Shown piece after piece: positions 54,145-61,987 of a stretch of DNA of 64,000 nt. The notes beneath the pieces are model-generated. The model worked only from the letters and a program-made list of their open reading frames with translations. It was not told the origin of the DNA and made no database searches. Each line of letters opens with the position of its first letter. Position 1 is the stretch's first letter. Location: NCBI RefSeq assembly GCF_010092425.1, contig NZ_CP048030.1:124001-188000 (forward strand), given 5' to 3'. The stretch comes from Sinimarinibacterium sp. NLF-5-8 (lineage in GTDB: Bacteria; Pseudomonadota; Gammaproteobacteria; Nevskiales; Nevskiaceae). The translations under genes and the position numbers were made by a program.

Positions 54145-54486
54145 GACGACACCGGAGTAACGGGCTGGTGGGGGAGCCTTTTGGCCTTTTCGGGTAGGGC
54201 CTTTCCCCTTGACCCCGTTCCCTTGCCCCTTCCCAGCCCTTTTGGCCTTTATGGAAGCCTTTGGGTATAGGGCAACCCGTGGGTATCCAGCCACAGACAA
54301 ACGGGTTCTGGCCCATGCCGCTTTGAAAGCGGAAGGCAGCCTGTGTCCTGCTTACGATGTGCCTTTCCGCAGTGGGATGGAGCACAGCTTATGCAGCAGC
54401 ACGACGCACCAAAGGGTTCCTGGATTGACAAGGTAAGGAAATTTCCTTACTATCAAAGCATGAGGATCAAAGACAGGAGCCCGACC
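54145..54486. other. Divergent non-coding region between relaxase and prlF; oriT candidate
   Basis: These 342 bases hold the relaxase leader and the prlF promoter. On the minus strand there are repeated AAGGG/AAAAGG tracts between 54170 and 54260, including two copies of CCTTTTGGCCTTT on the plus strand (54177-54189, 54238-54250). TGGGTAT occurs twice near 54262-54285. CCGCTTT-G-AAAGCGG forms a hairpin at 54318-54332. The closeness to the relaxase gene makes this a place to look for oriT, but no nick consensus is recognised. Confidence 0.4.
54425..54453 (+). promoter_or_regulatory. prlF-yhaV promoter with a palindromic operator in the spacer
   Basis: TTGACA (54425-54430) and TACTAT (54448-54453) are 17 bases apart, a near-ideal sigma-70 promoter. 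The palindrome GTAAGGAAATTTCCTTAC (54433-54450) is perfect over 18 bases and fills the spacer and part of the -10 box. Autorepression by the AbrB-type antitoxin or toxin-antitoxin complex would fit; it is inferred. Confidence 0.85.
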
Positions 54487-54804
54487 ATGCCCGGCATCCA
54501 CGAACTCGCCACACTCACGTCCAAGGGACAGATCACGTTGCCCAAGTCCATCCGGCAGGCGCTGGGTGTGACCACCGGCGGCAAGGTGGCCTTCGAGCTA
54601 CGCGGCGGCGAAGTCGTCGTCACCCGCGCCGAGGCCGAGCACGAAGACCCGGCGATCAGCGCCTTCCTGGGCCTGCTGGAAGCGGACATCCGCAGCGGCA
54701 GGAACGTCGGAGCGCTGCCGGTGGAACTCGCCCAGGCCATGCTCGCCAACATGGGCCACGCCTCAGACCTCGATGAAGACATCGAGGGAGAAGTGGCACT
54801 TTGA
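54487..54804 (+). CDS. prlF: PrlF/SohA-type antitoxin
   Basis: A 105-residue antitoxin with an AbrB/SpoVT-type swapped-hairpin DNA-binding domain: LATLTSKGQITLPKSIRQALGVTTGGKVAFELRGGEVVV. The C-terminal half (DPAISAFLGLLEADIRSGRNVGALP) matches PrlF and should bind the toxin. The ATG at 54487 matches the family N-terminus. Its stop overlaps the toxin start (TGATG), giving translational coupling. Confidence 0.94.
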   Translation: MPGIHELATLTSKGQITLPKSIRQALGVTTGGKVAFELRGGEVVVTRAEAEHEDPAISAFLGLLEADIRSGRNVGALPVELAQAMLANMGHASDLDEDIEGEVAL

Positions 54805-55268
54805 TGCAGCGCCACGGATGGGTGCTGCTGTTCCATGAGTGCATCGTGGAGCAGCTTCAGAAGCTGCACGCGGCGGCCGGACGCGCCGAGCGCAACGATC
54901 CGAAGGGCTTTGAGCGCAACGCCAACGTCAAGCTGTTTCGTGCGTTGAGCCAGTTGATCCTGGAGACGGTGCCGAGCGATCCGGCACGGGACGAATACCG
55001 CCAGGGTAATACCCTTGGGCCAGCCTATCGGCACTGGCGGCGCGCGAAGGTCGGACGGCGGTTTCGCTTGTTCTTTCGCTACGACTCCAAGGCGAAGACC
55101 ATCGTGTTCGCCTGGGTCAACGATGAGCAGACGCTGCGGTCGGCGGGCAGCAAGTCCGACCCCTACGCCATGTTCGAGAAGATGCTCGAACGAGGGAATC
55201 CGCCGGACGATTGGGACAGCCTGGTTGCCGCGAGCAGGTCTGATTGGTCCACACAGGAGAAGCGATAA
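54804..55268 (+). CDS. yhaV: YhaV-type ribonuclease toxin
   Basis: A 154-residue RelE-superfamily mRNA-cleaving toxin neutralised by PrlF. Diagnostic segments are GWVLLFHECIVEQLQKL, the FERNANVKLFRALSQLI helix, YRQGNTLGPAYRHWRRAKVGRRFRLFFRYDS and FAWVNDEQTLRSAGSKSDPY. The frame is intact. In an ICE core such a pair would favour retention of the element. Confidence 0.95.
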   Translation: MQRHGWVLLFHECIVEQLQKLHAAAGRAERNDPKGFERNANVKLFRALSQLILETVPSDPARDEYRQGNTLGPAYRHWRRAKVGRRFRLFFRYDSKAKTIVFAWVNDEQTLRSAGSKSDPYAMFEKMLERGNPPDDWDSLVAASRSDWSTQEKR

Positions 55269-55291
55269 ATCCTCCGCATGAGGTAACAGTG

Positions 55292-55651
55292 ATGAACGCG
55301 ACGCCCCGTACCACAAAAGCAGAACGCGCCGGCAGATGGCTCGGCCGTGCGTGGCGTGGCCTTGCACGGCAAGAGGCCCGTGCCATCCAATGGCTGGGGG
55401 GCAAGGGACTGCCGGCCGGCGTAGCACGGCTGCTGTTCTGGATCGTGAAACTCGTCGTGTTCGGCGTGCTGCTGTACGCAGCGTTCTGGCTGGCCCTGCT
55501 GATCGCGTTCGCGCTGATCGCAGCCTGGCTTGTGCGCAATGCCGACCTGGATGAAGAAAAGCAGCCTGAACTCAGGGATGGCCACTCGGGCATTGGCTGG
55601 TACAACAAAGATGACTTGCGGATCGACATGGGTGATCCAGACGATCCGTAG
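55292..55651 (+). CDS. DUF3742 ICE-associated membrane protein
   Basis: A 119-residue protein starting MNATPRTTKAERAGRWLGRAWRG. A basic amphipathic N-terminus is followed by one or two membrane helices (about residues 45-80) and an acidic tail ending GWYNKDDLRIDMGDPDDP, a sequence typical of DUF3742 proteins of GI-type ICEs. Function unknown. It follows yhaV by 23 bases and converges on the TraG gene. Confidence 0.85.
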   Translation: MNATPRTTKAERAGRWLGRAWRGLARQEARAIQWLGGKGLPAGVARLLFWIVKLVVFGVLLYAAFWLALLIAFALIAAWLVRNADLDEEKQPELRDGHSGIGWYNKDDLRIDMGDPDDP

Positions 55652-55682
55652 CGCTCCCGTACTTCGCACCAGCACGTTCCTT

Positions 55683-57203
55683 CTACTTCGCGGCTCCCTT
55701 AGTTGCAGCCGCCATCGCGATACGTGAGCCGCTACCACCGGCCGACTTCGCATCCATGGAGCCGGTGGCCAGTCCGCCAACAATACCGCCCGTTTTGATT
55801 CCTGCCCAAGTCAAGGCGATTACCCAAAATCCGGGCAGGATGATGAACATCATCGCCATCGCGAAGTTCAGCAACATATCGCCGAATGCGTTGTTCAACC
55901 CCATCAGCGGATTGAAATTGCTGTGCGGGGAATGCCAGCCGTAGAGCGCGTTGAGGATCGTGCTGTCGATCCAGCGGGCGAGCTGGAACCAGAAATCGAC
56001 GAAGAACAGCGCGAACTGCACGGCGGTCACCGTGACCACCGTCCGCAAATCGTAGGTGCCGAAGATCAGCACCAGAGGAATGCAGATGACCATCGCCATC
56101 TTCAGGAACGACAGGATCATGGGCAGCGCCTGGCGCACCACGTCCATGGCCGGAAACATCCCGATCGATCCCACCGTCAGCCCCAGGTCCGACACGGCGC
56201 GGGTCGCGACATTGGGCAGCGTCATGCCGATCTGCCCACCGTAGTCGGTGTAGACATGCCCCTGGTTCATGACCTGGTGCCGTGGTGAGGCAATGGCGCG
56301 AATCACGGAATCATCGGCCTGGGCCTGGCTCAGAAAGCCGGCCCACTGGCCGAGCCGGGACAGCAGGCTCGGATCGACCTGGGCCAGCAGCCGGTCACGC
56401 AGTCCGTCGCCGCTGTCCAGCCACCATTGCCGACAACTCGGATAACCGCCACCGCTGGATACTTCGGCGAGGCCGGCGTCGCGCGCATCGTCATAGGGCC
56501 AGGCGTCGCGTGGTCCGCGCGAGCGATACGTATCGTAGAAGCCGGCCGTGTCCAGGAAGAAGCGCGAACCGATCCAGGTCACGTCGTTCATCTGCTCCTC
56601 GCTGAGTGTCGGCCGGCTCATGAACAGCCTGGCGCGGGCCGGCCCGTAGCAGTCGTGCGTGAAGTCGGCGACTTCCTGGGCCAGCACCGGGTCGGCGATG
56701 CGCGTGCTGTCGATCTCCATGCGCATCTGCCGCAGGTCCGTGCCGCAGGGGATCGCCGCCACGGCGGCGCCGGTGACGGCCTTGGACAGCGAGTGCATGA
56801 AGAACCACCAGACTGGCACATGGGCACTCTGGTTGTTGATCGTCGTGAACGAAGCGGACCAGTTCGTTTCCGAGGGCAGCGGCACATTGACCTGGCATTG
56901 GGTCGAGCGCGTGCGATCGAACTGGATGGTGCTCAGGTCAAGGGGAATGAAGGGAATGCCGGCGAACATGATGACCACGATCGCCACCCACACGCGGTTC
57001 TCGATGCGCATGGACGAGAGCACGCCCTTGTTGCCTTCGTCCGCGCCTTCCGCACGGGCCTTGAGCCATTCCTGCACGACGATGGCGAGGAACGGCAGCG
57101 CGAAGATGCCGCTGGCCACCAGCACATTCCAGATGCCGTTGTTGATGATCCAGGCAACCAGTGTCAGGTAATACTCAAGATAGTCCGTGGTGTAGAGGGT
57201 CAT
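55683..57203 (-). CDS. traG: TraG N-terminal-domain conjugal transfer protein
   Basis: A 506-residue inner-membrane protein of the mating-pair apparatus. Two or three helices lie in the first 90 residues (YLEYYLTLVAWIINNGIWNVLVASGIF), then a large periplasmic part with cysteines, then four helices after about residue 350 (LPMILSFLKMAMVICIPLVLIFG, FFVDFWFQLARWID, FAMAMMFIILPGFWVIAL). This is the TraG_N arrangement. It ends with a short basic tail. The small membrane gene lies 18 bases upstream. Confidence 0.9.
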   Translation of the reverse strand: MTLYTTDYLEYYLTLVAWIINNGIWNVLVASGIFALPFLAIVVQEWLKARAEGADEGNKGVLSSMRIENRVWVAIVVIMFAGIPFIPLDLSTIQFDRTRSTQCQVNVPLPSETNWSASFTTINNQSAHVPVWWFFMHSLSKAVTGAAVAAIPCGTDLRQMRMEIDSTRIADPVLAQEVADFTHDCYGPARARLFMSRPTLSEEQMNDVTWIGSRFFLDTAGFYDTYRSRGPRDAWPYDDARDAGLAEVSSGGGYPSCRQWWLDSGDGLRDRLLAQVDPSLLSRLGQWAGFLSQAQADDSVIRAIASPRHQVMNQGHVYTDYGGQIGMTLPNVATRAVSDLGLTVGSIGMFPAMDVVRQALPMILSFLKMAMVICIPLVLIFGTYDLRTVVTVTAVQFALFFVDFWFQLARWIDSTILNALYGWHSPHSNFNPLMGLNNAFGDMLLNFAMAMMFIILPGFWVIALTWAGIKTGGIVGGLATGSMDAKSAGGSGSRIAMAAATKGAAK

Positions 57204-57221
57204 GGTCGTCGTCCCGCATTG

Positions 57222-57566
57222 CTACGGTTGTCGCAGCAGCGCGCTGATTTCGAGCAGCACGATGGCGGCGACGGCGCCGACCTCCGCGCGCAGCAGGCGC
57301 TGATGCGCTTCGCGGGATGCGTCGCGCTCCCGGAGTCGGCGACGCATCCATATCCACCCGTAGGCCGTCGCGCCATACAGGCACAGCCGCCAAACGAGGA
57401 AGTAGCCGGCATGCTCGTCCAGCCACCGACTCCAGGTGTCCGCATCACCGACGAGGCGAATGCCGACGAGGTTGACGGCCACGGCGACGAACACGATCAG
57501 CGCAATCCATCCCAGTGTGCGTCCGAGTTGCCGGTTGAACAGCCACTTCCGCAGCCCGATCCTCAT
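57222..57566 (-). CDS. Small ICE membrane protein, unknown function
   Basis: A 114-residue protein with three predicted helices (GRTLGWIALIVFVAVAVNLVG, YFLVWRLCLYGATAYGWIW, VGAVAAIVLLEISALL) separated by basic loops. The ATG overlaps the stop of the TIGR03755 gene by 4 bp, so it is translationally coupled. It sits in the place where GI-type ICEs carry a small membrane protein between the TIGR03755 and TraG genes. I cannot assign a function. Confidence 0.8.
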   Translation of the reverse strand: MRIGLRKWLFNRQLGRTLGWIALIVFVAVAVNLVGIRLVGDADTWSRWLDEHAGYFLVWRLCLYGATAYGWIWMRRRLRERDASREAHQRLLRAEVGAVAAIVLLEISALLRQP

Positions 57567-58975
57567 GGCGGATTGCCGGGGTTCTGCGGCCGCTGGATGG
57601 CGTCGAGGCGATCGCGCTCGGTGTCGCCCTGGTAGATGCCGCGCGAGCCGGCGCTGCGCGTACCGTGCCGCTGGATGATCGCCATCGGCGAATTCGCCGC
57701 CAGTTCGCGCCGCAGGTCCAGTTCGGTCTTGAGGTTGTTGATCTCCTGTTCCAGCAGACCGCTTTCGTGGGCGATGGCACCCTGCGCGAGCTGGTTGGCC
57801 GCGACGTTGGGCTCCTTGCGGCCGGCGAGCAGCGTCCGCTGCAACAGCAGGGCCTTCTCCAGCACGCTGGCCAACGCGACTTCGGAAGCCAGACGCCGCG
57901 CGAGCACATCCTGGTCCGGTTCGTCGCGCAGCGCCTCGATGACGCCGCGCGTAATCGGCAGTGAAGTGCTGCCGGCCGCTTCCAGGTTCTCGAACGTGGT
58001 CGCGCTGGCACCCGTCACCAGATCCCGCAGCGCCTCCAGCCTGGTCTCGTACTCTTCCTGAATCAGGGGCGTCAGGCCGACGCCGGCGGTGGCCTGGGTC
58101 TTGAGGCAGCCATCGCAGGTCCGGTGCTCTTGCTCGCCCAGCACGCGGGTTGCCCAATCGGTGGCGGCTTCGGGAGAAGGCCAGGTCTGGCAGCTCAGGC
58201 GATTGCCGCAGGTGATGCTGTCGATCGGCGCGGTATCGGTCGCGCCGCGGCCGTTGAGCAGGTTGTAGCCGGCGCGGGTCACGTCGCTGACCACGCGGAT
58301 GGGATTCTGTCCGGCGCCGCCGGCATTGCTGCCGCCGACCCAGGGCACACCGTCGTTGCCGCGACTGGTTTCGGCCTGTTCGATGGCCGATACGGCATCG
58401 GTGCTGGCCACGGCCTGTTTGAGCGCCATGCCTTCGGCCAACTGATCCCAACCGAGCTGACCGCCCGCCGCGTCGGCCATGCGGTTGGCGATCGCGCGGC
58501 AGGTGAGCTTGCTGCGGTCGAAATCGAGCCGTGCCTGCAAGATGCCGTTGGTCAGCAGGTTGTACAAACCGGGATCGGCGCGCTGGATGATGAGTGCCGG
58601 CAGCGACGCCACGGCCGCCGTGGCGTTCTGGATCACCTGGCTCATGATCGTCTGGAAGCCATTGGTGATGCCGTTGAGCTGGTTCTGCAGCGTGGTGGTG
58701 ATGCTCATGTCGCCGCAGATCAGGTTGCTGTTCCAGCCGATGCCGACACCGAGGTGCTGCATCTGGCCGACCGGCCCCATCGACACCGCCCGGCCGCCAC
58801 CGATGCTGTACAGCACGTCATCGCCGATGACGCTGCCGCGATGATGCACGCCGTAATCATTGACGCTGGTCTGCGCCCACAGCGGGTTGCTCATCGCGGC
58901 CAGGATGCCGGCAAACAGGATGCTGCGCGCCAGCCGCGTCATGGTGAAAGGATGTGAATGCGAGGACATGCTCAT
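57563..58975 (-). CDS. ICE conjugation protein, TIGR03755 (PFL_4711) family
   Basis: A 470-residue exported protein. The signal peptide (TRLARSILFAGILAAMSNPLWAQ) is followed by SVNDYGVHHRGSVIGDDVLYSIGGG and GIGWNSNLICGDMSITTTLQNQLNG. Cysteines at several points (NLICGDM, KLTCRAI, CGNRLSCQTW, CDGCLK) suggest disulfides. A coiled-coil-like C-terminus (LLEQEINNLKTELDLRRELAAN) follows. It is TraH-like in position and is part of the mating apparatus; the exact role is unknown. ATG at 58975 chosen over an upstream GTG. Confidence 0.88.
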   Translation of the reverse strand: MSMSSHSHPFTMTRLARSILFAGILAAMSNPLWAQTSVNDYGVHHRGSVIGDDVLYSIGGGRAVSMGPVGQMQHLGVGIGWNSNLICGDMSITTTLQNQLNGITNGFQTIMSQVIQNATAAVASLPALIIQRADPGLYNLLTNGILQARLDFDRSKLTCRAIANRMADAAGGQLGWDQLAEGMALKQAVASTDAVSAIEQAETSRGNDGVPWVGGSNAGGAGQNPIRVVSDVTRAGYNLLNGRGATDTAPIDSITCGNRLSCQTWPSPEAATDWATRVLGEQEHRTCDGCLKTQATAGVGLTPLIQEEYETRLEALRDLVTGASATTFENLEAAGSTSLPITRGVIEALRDEPDQDVLARRLASEVALASVLEKALLLQRTLLAGRKEPNVAANQLAQGAIAHESGLLEQEINNLKTELDLRRELAANSPMAIIQRHGTRSAGSRGIYQGDTERDRLDAIQRPQNPGNPP

Positions 58976-58985
58976 GGGCCGCACC

Positions 58986-59924
58986 TCAGTTGAAATCCGT
59001 GCTGCCCAGGAACACCTGTCCGCGCCGCTGGCAGCAGGAGTACGGGCGCCACAGTGCCCAAGCGTAGTCGCCTTGTTGCGCCTGGATGCGGGCGTTGTTG
59101 TGCGGGAAGACCGCGCAGGAAGATGACAACCGAGGCGTCAATTCCTGCCACTTTCCCGTGGAGGCATCGCTTTCCACCAAGGCACCTGCGGGCCAGTAGC
59201 CCGCGCTCGCATTGGCAAGCAGCGGCTGATAGACATGGACCTGGCCGCGCCGGGTCACGATGTCGCCGGCACGCTGGGCGACGACGGCGGCCGCCTTGTA
59301 GTCGTCCACGTGATGCAGGAAACCACCGCGCGGATAGACGTTGCCCCAGAGATTCAGGCCGGTGCGCGTGCCGATTTCGCGCATCCCAGGGATCAGTGCC
59401 TCGGGGTACACGGACTCGGGGATGTTGTAGCGCCAGGCCACGGTATCGAGCGTGCTCAGCAGGTACGGCATGAACGCCGTGCCCGCACCGGCGCAGGAGT
59501 AACCCAACTGGCTGACGAACTCGCTGAAGATGGTGGCGCCTGGATGCCCGATCACGTCGGCGTTCTTGAACTTCGCCAGGTTGTTCTCGTGTTCTTCGTT
59601 CGTCGTGCCGTCGCCGCCACCTTGAGCGGTGGGATTCGGCATGCTCATCGCCCGCACTTCCACCCAGGGGTTCTCGCCGGTGTTCGAGTAGCTCGACACG
59701 ACGGCATCGGGAATGTAGTGCTGCACCTTGACCGAGGTGCGCACCGTACAGCCGGTGAGTGTGCAGTACAGCCAATAGCAAATGCCCTGCACGCGATAGG
59801 ACAGGCAATCGGGCGACAGCACCGAGCCGGTGATGGTGGCGGTGTTGAGTGCGAAGGCGGAAGCGGCGGTGCCCAGCAGGACGGACGCCATGCCGGTGCG
59901 CCATGCGCGGCGGGATAGCTTCAT
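58986..59924 (-). CDS. traU: ICE conjugation protein, TIGR03756 (PFL_4710, TraU-like) family
   Basis: A 312-residue exported protein starting with a signal peptide (AWRTGMASVLLGTAASAFA). Cysteine pairs typical of the TraU-like family are visible: DCLSYRVQGICYWLYCTLTGC, then SYSNTG and NPWVEVRAMS, and near the end SSSCAVFPHNN and PYSCCQRRGQVFLG. Proper folding should need a periplasmic disulfide system, which fits the DsbA-like gene upstream. The start overlaps the TIGR03757 stop by 4 bp. Confidence 0.9.
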   Translation of the reverse strand: MKLSRRAWRTGMASVLLGTAASAFALNTATITGSVLSPDCLSYRVQGICYWLYCTLTGCTVRTSVKVQHYIPDAVVSSYSNTGENPWVEVRAMSMPNPTAQGGGDGTTNEEHENNLAKFKNADVIGHPGATIFSEFVSQLGYSCAGAGTAFMPYLLSTLDTVAWRYNIPESVYPEALIPGMREIGTRTGLNLWGNVYPRGGFLHHVDDYKAAAVVAQRAGDIVTRRGQVHVYQPLLANASAGYWPAGALVESDASTGKWQELTPRLSSSCAVFPHNNARIQAQQGDYAWALWRPYSCCQRRGQVFLGSTDFN

Positions 59925-60379
59925 GGCTGCGCCCTCCGGTATTCCTCGATGCGCGCCAGCGCGCGCGACACGTCGGTTTCGCCGTAGACGACGTAGCGCC
60001 GATCGACGACCACGGCGGGAATCCTGGTGACGCCTAGGCTCCAGGCATCGGTCACGCCCTGGTAGGCGTCGGCCAGGCGTCGCTGGAGCGGTGCGCCGCC
60101 ATCGTGCAGCCGCTGCCGGACGATCGCGGCCGCCTGTGCCGGGTCGGCGGGAAGGTTTGCGGCCAGCTCCGCCTCGATGCGGGCCGGCGCGTCCAGCTCG
60201 ACGACGTGGATACCGGCGGGCACCTCTACGGCGTGGTGCCGGTCGGTGAATACCCGGACGTCCGCCGCTGCGGCGTGGGCCATCGCGGCTGCGGCCATTG
60301 CCAGCATGCACGAAGCCAGCGTTGGGCGGCAGCGCAGCCGGTGTCGTTGTGTCTCGACGTGTTCAGAGTGTGGGTACAT
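59921..60379 (-). CDS. ICE conjugation protein, TIGR03757 (PFL_4709) family
   Basis: A 152-residue exported protein. A signal peptide (LASCMLAMAAAAMAHAAA) is followed by the thioredoxin-like DUF1525 domain: VRVFTDRHHAVEVPAGIHVVELDAPA, LADAYQGVTDAWSLGVTRIPAVVVDRRYVVYGETDVSRALARI. It lacks a CxxC, so it is probably structural, not redox. It starts the TIGR03757-03756-03755 chain, all joined by short overlaps. Confidence 0.9.
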   Translation of the reverse strand: MYPHSEHVETQRHRLRCRPTLASCMLAMAAAAMAHAAAADVRVFTDRHHAVEVPAGIHVVELDAPARIEAELAANLPADPAQAAAIVRQRLHDGGAPLQRRLADAYQGVTDAWSLGVTRIPAVVVDRRYVVYGETDVSRALARIEEYRRAQP

Positions 60380-60488
60380 GGGGTGGCTCCCATTGGGTCG
60401 ATACTCGCGCTAGTCGATCCCATCGGGCAGATGGACACCATCAAGAAAGGGAACTGTCCCGCGACCGCTTTCATCCGACCCGAACACG

Positions 60489-60516
60489 AAAAAAGAGGCG
60501 CCTGGTGGGGCGCCTC
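60489..60516 (-). terminator. Intrinsic terminator after the RadC-like gene
   Basis: GAGGCGCC (60495-60502) and GGCGCCTC (60509-60516) form an 8-bp stem around six bases. On the minus strand it is followed by six U residues (A-run at 60489-60494). It lies just beyond the RadC-like stop at 60522 and separates that gene from the TIGR03757 operon. Confidence 0.9.
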
Positions 60517-60521
60517 AAGGA

Positions 60522-61022
60522 CTACAGCAAGCCGGCTTCCGCGAAGGAAAAAGGCGTTCCTTCACCGACGATGAAATGGTCCAGAACACGAACGTCCACC
60601 AATTCGAGAACCGATTTCAATCGGGTCGTGATTGCCTTGTCGGCATGGCTCGGCTCGGTCACGCCCGAAGGGTGATTGTGGGCAAAGATGACCGCGCTGC
60701 AATTGTGCTCGATCGCCCGCTTGAGGACCGCGCGGGGATACACACTGGCGCCATCGATGGTGCCGTGGAACATCGGCTCGAAAGCGATCACGCGGTGCTG
60801 CGAGTCGAGAAACACGACGGCAAAGACTTCCAGTGCTTCGCTGGCGAGTTTCAGCCATAGATATTCTCGCACGCTGGCCGGGCTGGTTAGCTCGGTACCG
60901 TGTTTGAATAGACGTTCCTCCAGCACACCGATGGCTTGCCGGATCAACGGATCTTCGTGGATGCTCGCGTACCGGACGAGCGCTGATGATGCACCGTCGG
61001 CGACGGTATCGGACGGATTCAT
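60522..61022 (-). CDS. radC: RadC-like JAB-domain protein of the ICE
   Basis: A 166-residue protein with only the JAB/MPN domain of RadC; the chromosomal form usually has an added helix-hairpin-helix. The metal-site motif is HNHPSGVTEPSHAD, preceded by the family E-V-F-A-V-V-F-L-D-S-Q-H stretch. The ATG at 61022 has an ideal AAGGAGG site six bases upstream, deciding the start. ICE-borne copies are common; their function is unproven. It has its own terminator and a structured leader. Confidence 0.93.
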   Translation of the reverse strand: MNPSDTVADGASSALVRYASIHEDPLIRQAIGVLEERLFKHGTELTSPASVREYLWLKLASEALEVFAVVFLDSQHRVIAFEPMFHGTIDGASVYPRAVLKRAIEHNCSAVIFAHNHPSGVTEPSHADKAITTRLKSVLELVDVRVLDHFIVGEGTPFSFAEAGLL

Positions 61023-61045
61023 GGGAACCTCCTTGATAGATGAAA

Positions 61046-61081
61046 CGGGGGTTCCCGTCCCCGTGTGGGGGTGAGACCCCC
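61046..61081 (-). promoter_or_regulatory. GC-rich structured leader of the RadC-like gene
   Basis: Two stems lie between 24 and 60 bases upstream of the ATG: GGGGGT (61067-61072) pairs with ACCCCC (61076-61081) over three bases, and CGGGG (61046-61050) pairs with CCCCG (61059-61063). They could form alternative structures because the G and C tracts are interchangeable. A regulatory role is inferred. Confidence 0.4.
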
Positions 61082-61225
61082 GTGGGACGTGATGATGAAA
61101 GCCCGGAATCGGGCCTGGATGATTGGCATCCTCCATCGAAGACGACGGACGTTCGCGCGTGGGATGCGGTGCGAACTGGAACGATCAACGCGGTCGGAAC
61201 CGCGCCGCAGCCTTGAAGATCGCGG

Positions 61226-61975
61226 CTACCTGGGCATGTCGCTGACGTTGTCAGCAGGCATCTCGGGTATCTCGGGCAAGGTTTCGGTCATCGCCGGCTC
61301 ATCGCCCGATGACGTCAGCAGATCAATGGCCGACAGCAAGGCATCGCCTTCGACGGCACCCGGCAGCAGCAATGCCTGGCCGGTGCGGTTGTCGATTACG
61401 CGCAGCATCGGGGTCGCGGTGATGCCGGCCAGCGCGGCTTCCTTGGCCTGTGCCCGGATCACGGCGTCGGGCCGTGCGCTGGCCAGGCACTCGTGCAGCT
61501 CGGGCGTCGCGCCGGACGGCTGGATGCCGGGCGGCAGGCCCCGACCGCTGCCGTGGGTATGCTGGTAAATCCAGGCGACGGTGTTCCAGAACGCTTCCCG
61601 CCCGCCGGTTTCCCCCGCGCATTCCGCCAGGCGTGCCGATTGCGTGGCGGCTGGTTCGTGCATCGGCAGCGGCAGATGGTGCCATTGCCAGTTCACGTCG
61701 GGATTGGCGTCGATCCAGCGCTTCAGCACAGGAAAGTAGGCTTGGCAGTACGGGCATTCCAGATCGGCGTACTCGATCAGCGTGAACCGCGCGTCGATGC
61801 GACCGTAGCGCCACGGCGGGCCTGCCGACGCGGCAGCCTCGGCGGATGCCGGATCTCCAGTGTGTGGGCTGCGTCCAAGCGACCAGGCCAGCAGCACGAG
61901 CAGCACCGCGATCCCGGCCAGCATCGGTCCCAGGTAACGTCGTGGCGTGTGGGTAAGAAGGCTTGGCGCGCGCAT
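61226..61975 (-). CDS. DsbA/DsbG-like membrane-anchored thiol oxidoreductase
   Basis: A 249-residue protein with one N-terminal helix (LGPMLAGIAVLLVLLAWSLG) and a periplasmic thioredoxin domain of the DsbA family. The redox motif is C-P-Y-C in IEYADLECPYCQAYFPVL, and the cis-proline loop is ITATPMLRVI. It likely forms or isomerises disulfides in the cysteine-rich TraU-like and TIGR03755 proteins encoded downstream; that link is inference. It lies 12 bases downstream of the ATPase gene. Confidence 0.88.
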   Translation of the reverse strand: MRAPSLLTHTPRRYLGPMLAGIAVLLVLLAWSLGRSPHTGDPASAEAAASAGPPWRYGRIDARFTLIEYADLECPYCQAYFPVLKRWIDANPDVNWQWHHLPLPMHEPAATQSARLAECAGETGGREAFWNTVAWIYQHTHGSGRGLPPGIQPSGATPELHECLASARPDAVIRAQAKEAALAGITATPMLRVIDNRTGQALLLPGAVEGDALLSAIDLLTSSGDEPAMTETLPEIPEMPADNVSDMPR

Positions 61976-61987
61976 GATCTTTCCGCC

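Noticed and set aside
54801-55427. Minus-strand frame of 324 codons opposite prlF-yhaV
   Set aside because: PrlF and YhaV are clear matches on the plus strand with a promoter and overlapping stop-start; the minus frame has no recognisable features.
57567-58451. Long minus-strand frame upstream of the small ICE membrane protein
   Set aside because: It is an alternative frame of the TIGR03755 gene, low in hydrophobic residues and full of Arg and Gly; only the last 114 codons, starting at 57566, look real.
59925-60311. Extended start for the TIGR03756 protein
   Set aside because: The 129 residues before the ATG at 59924 are Arg-rich shadow of the TIGR03757 gene, and a good signal peptide begins at 59924.
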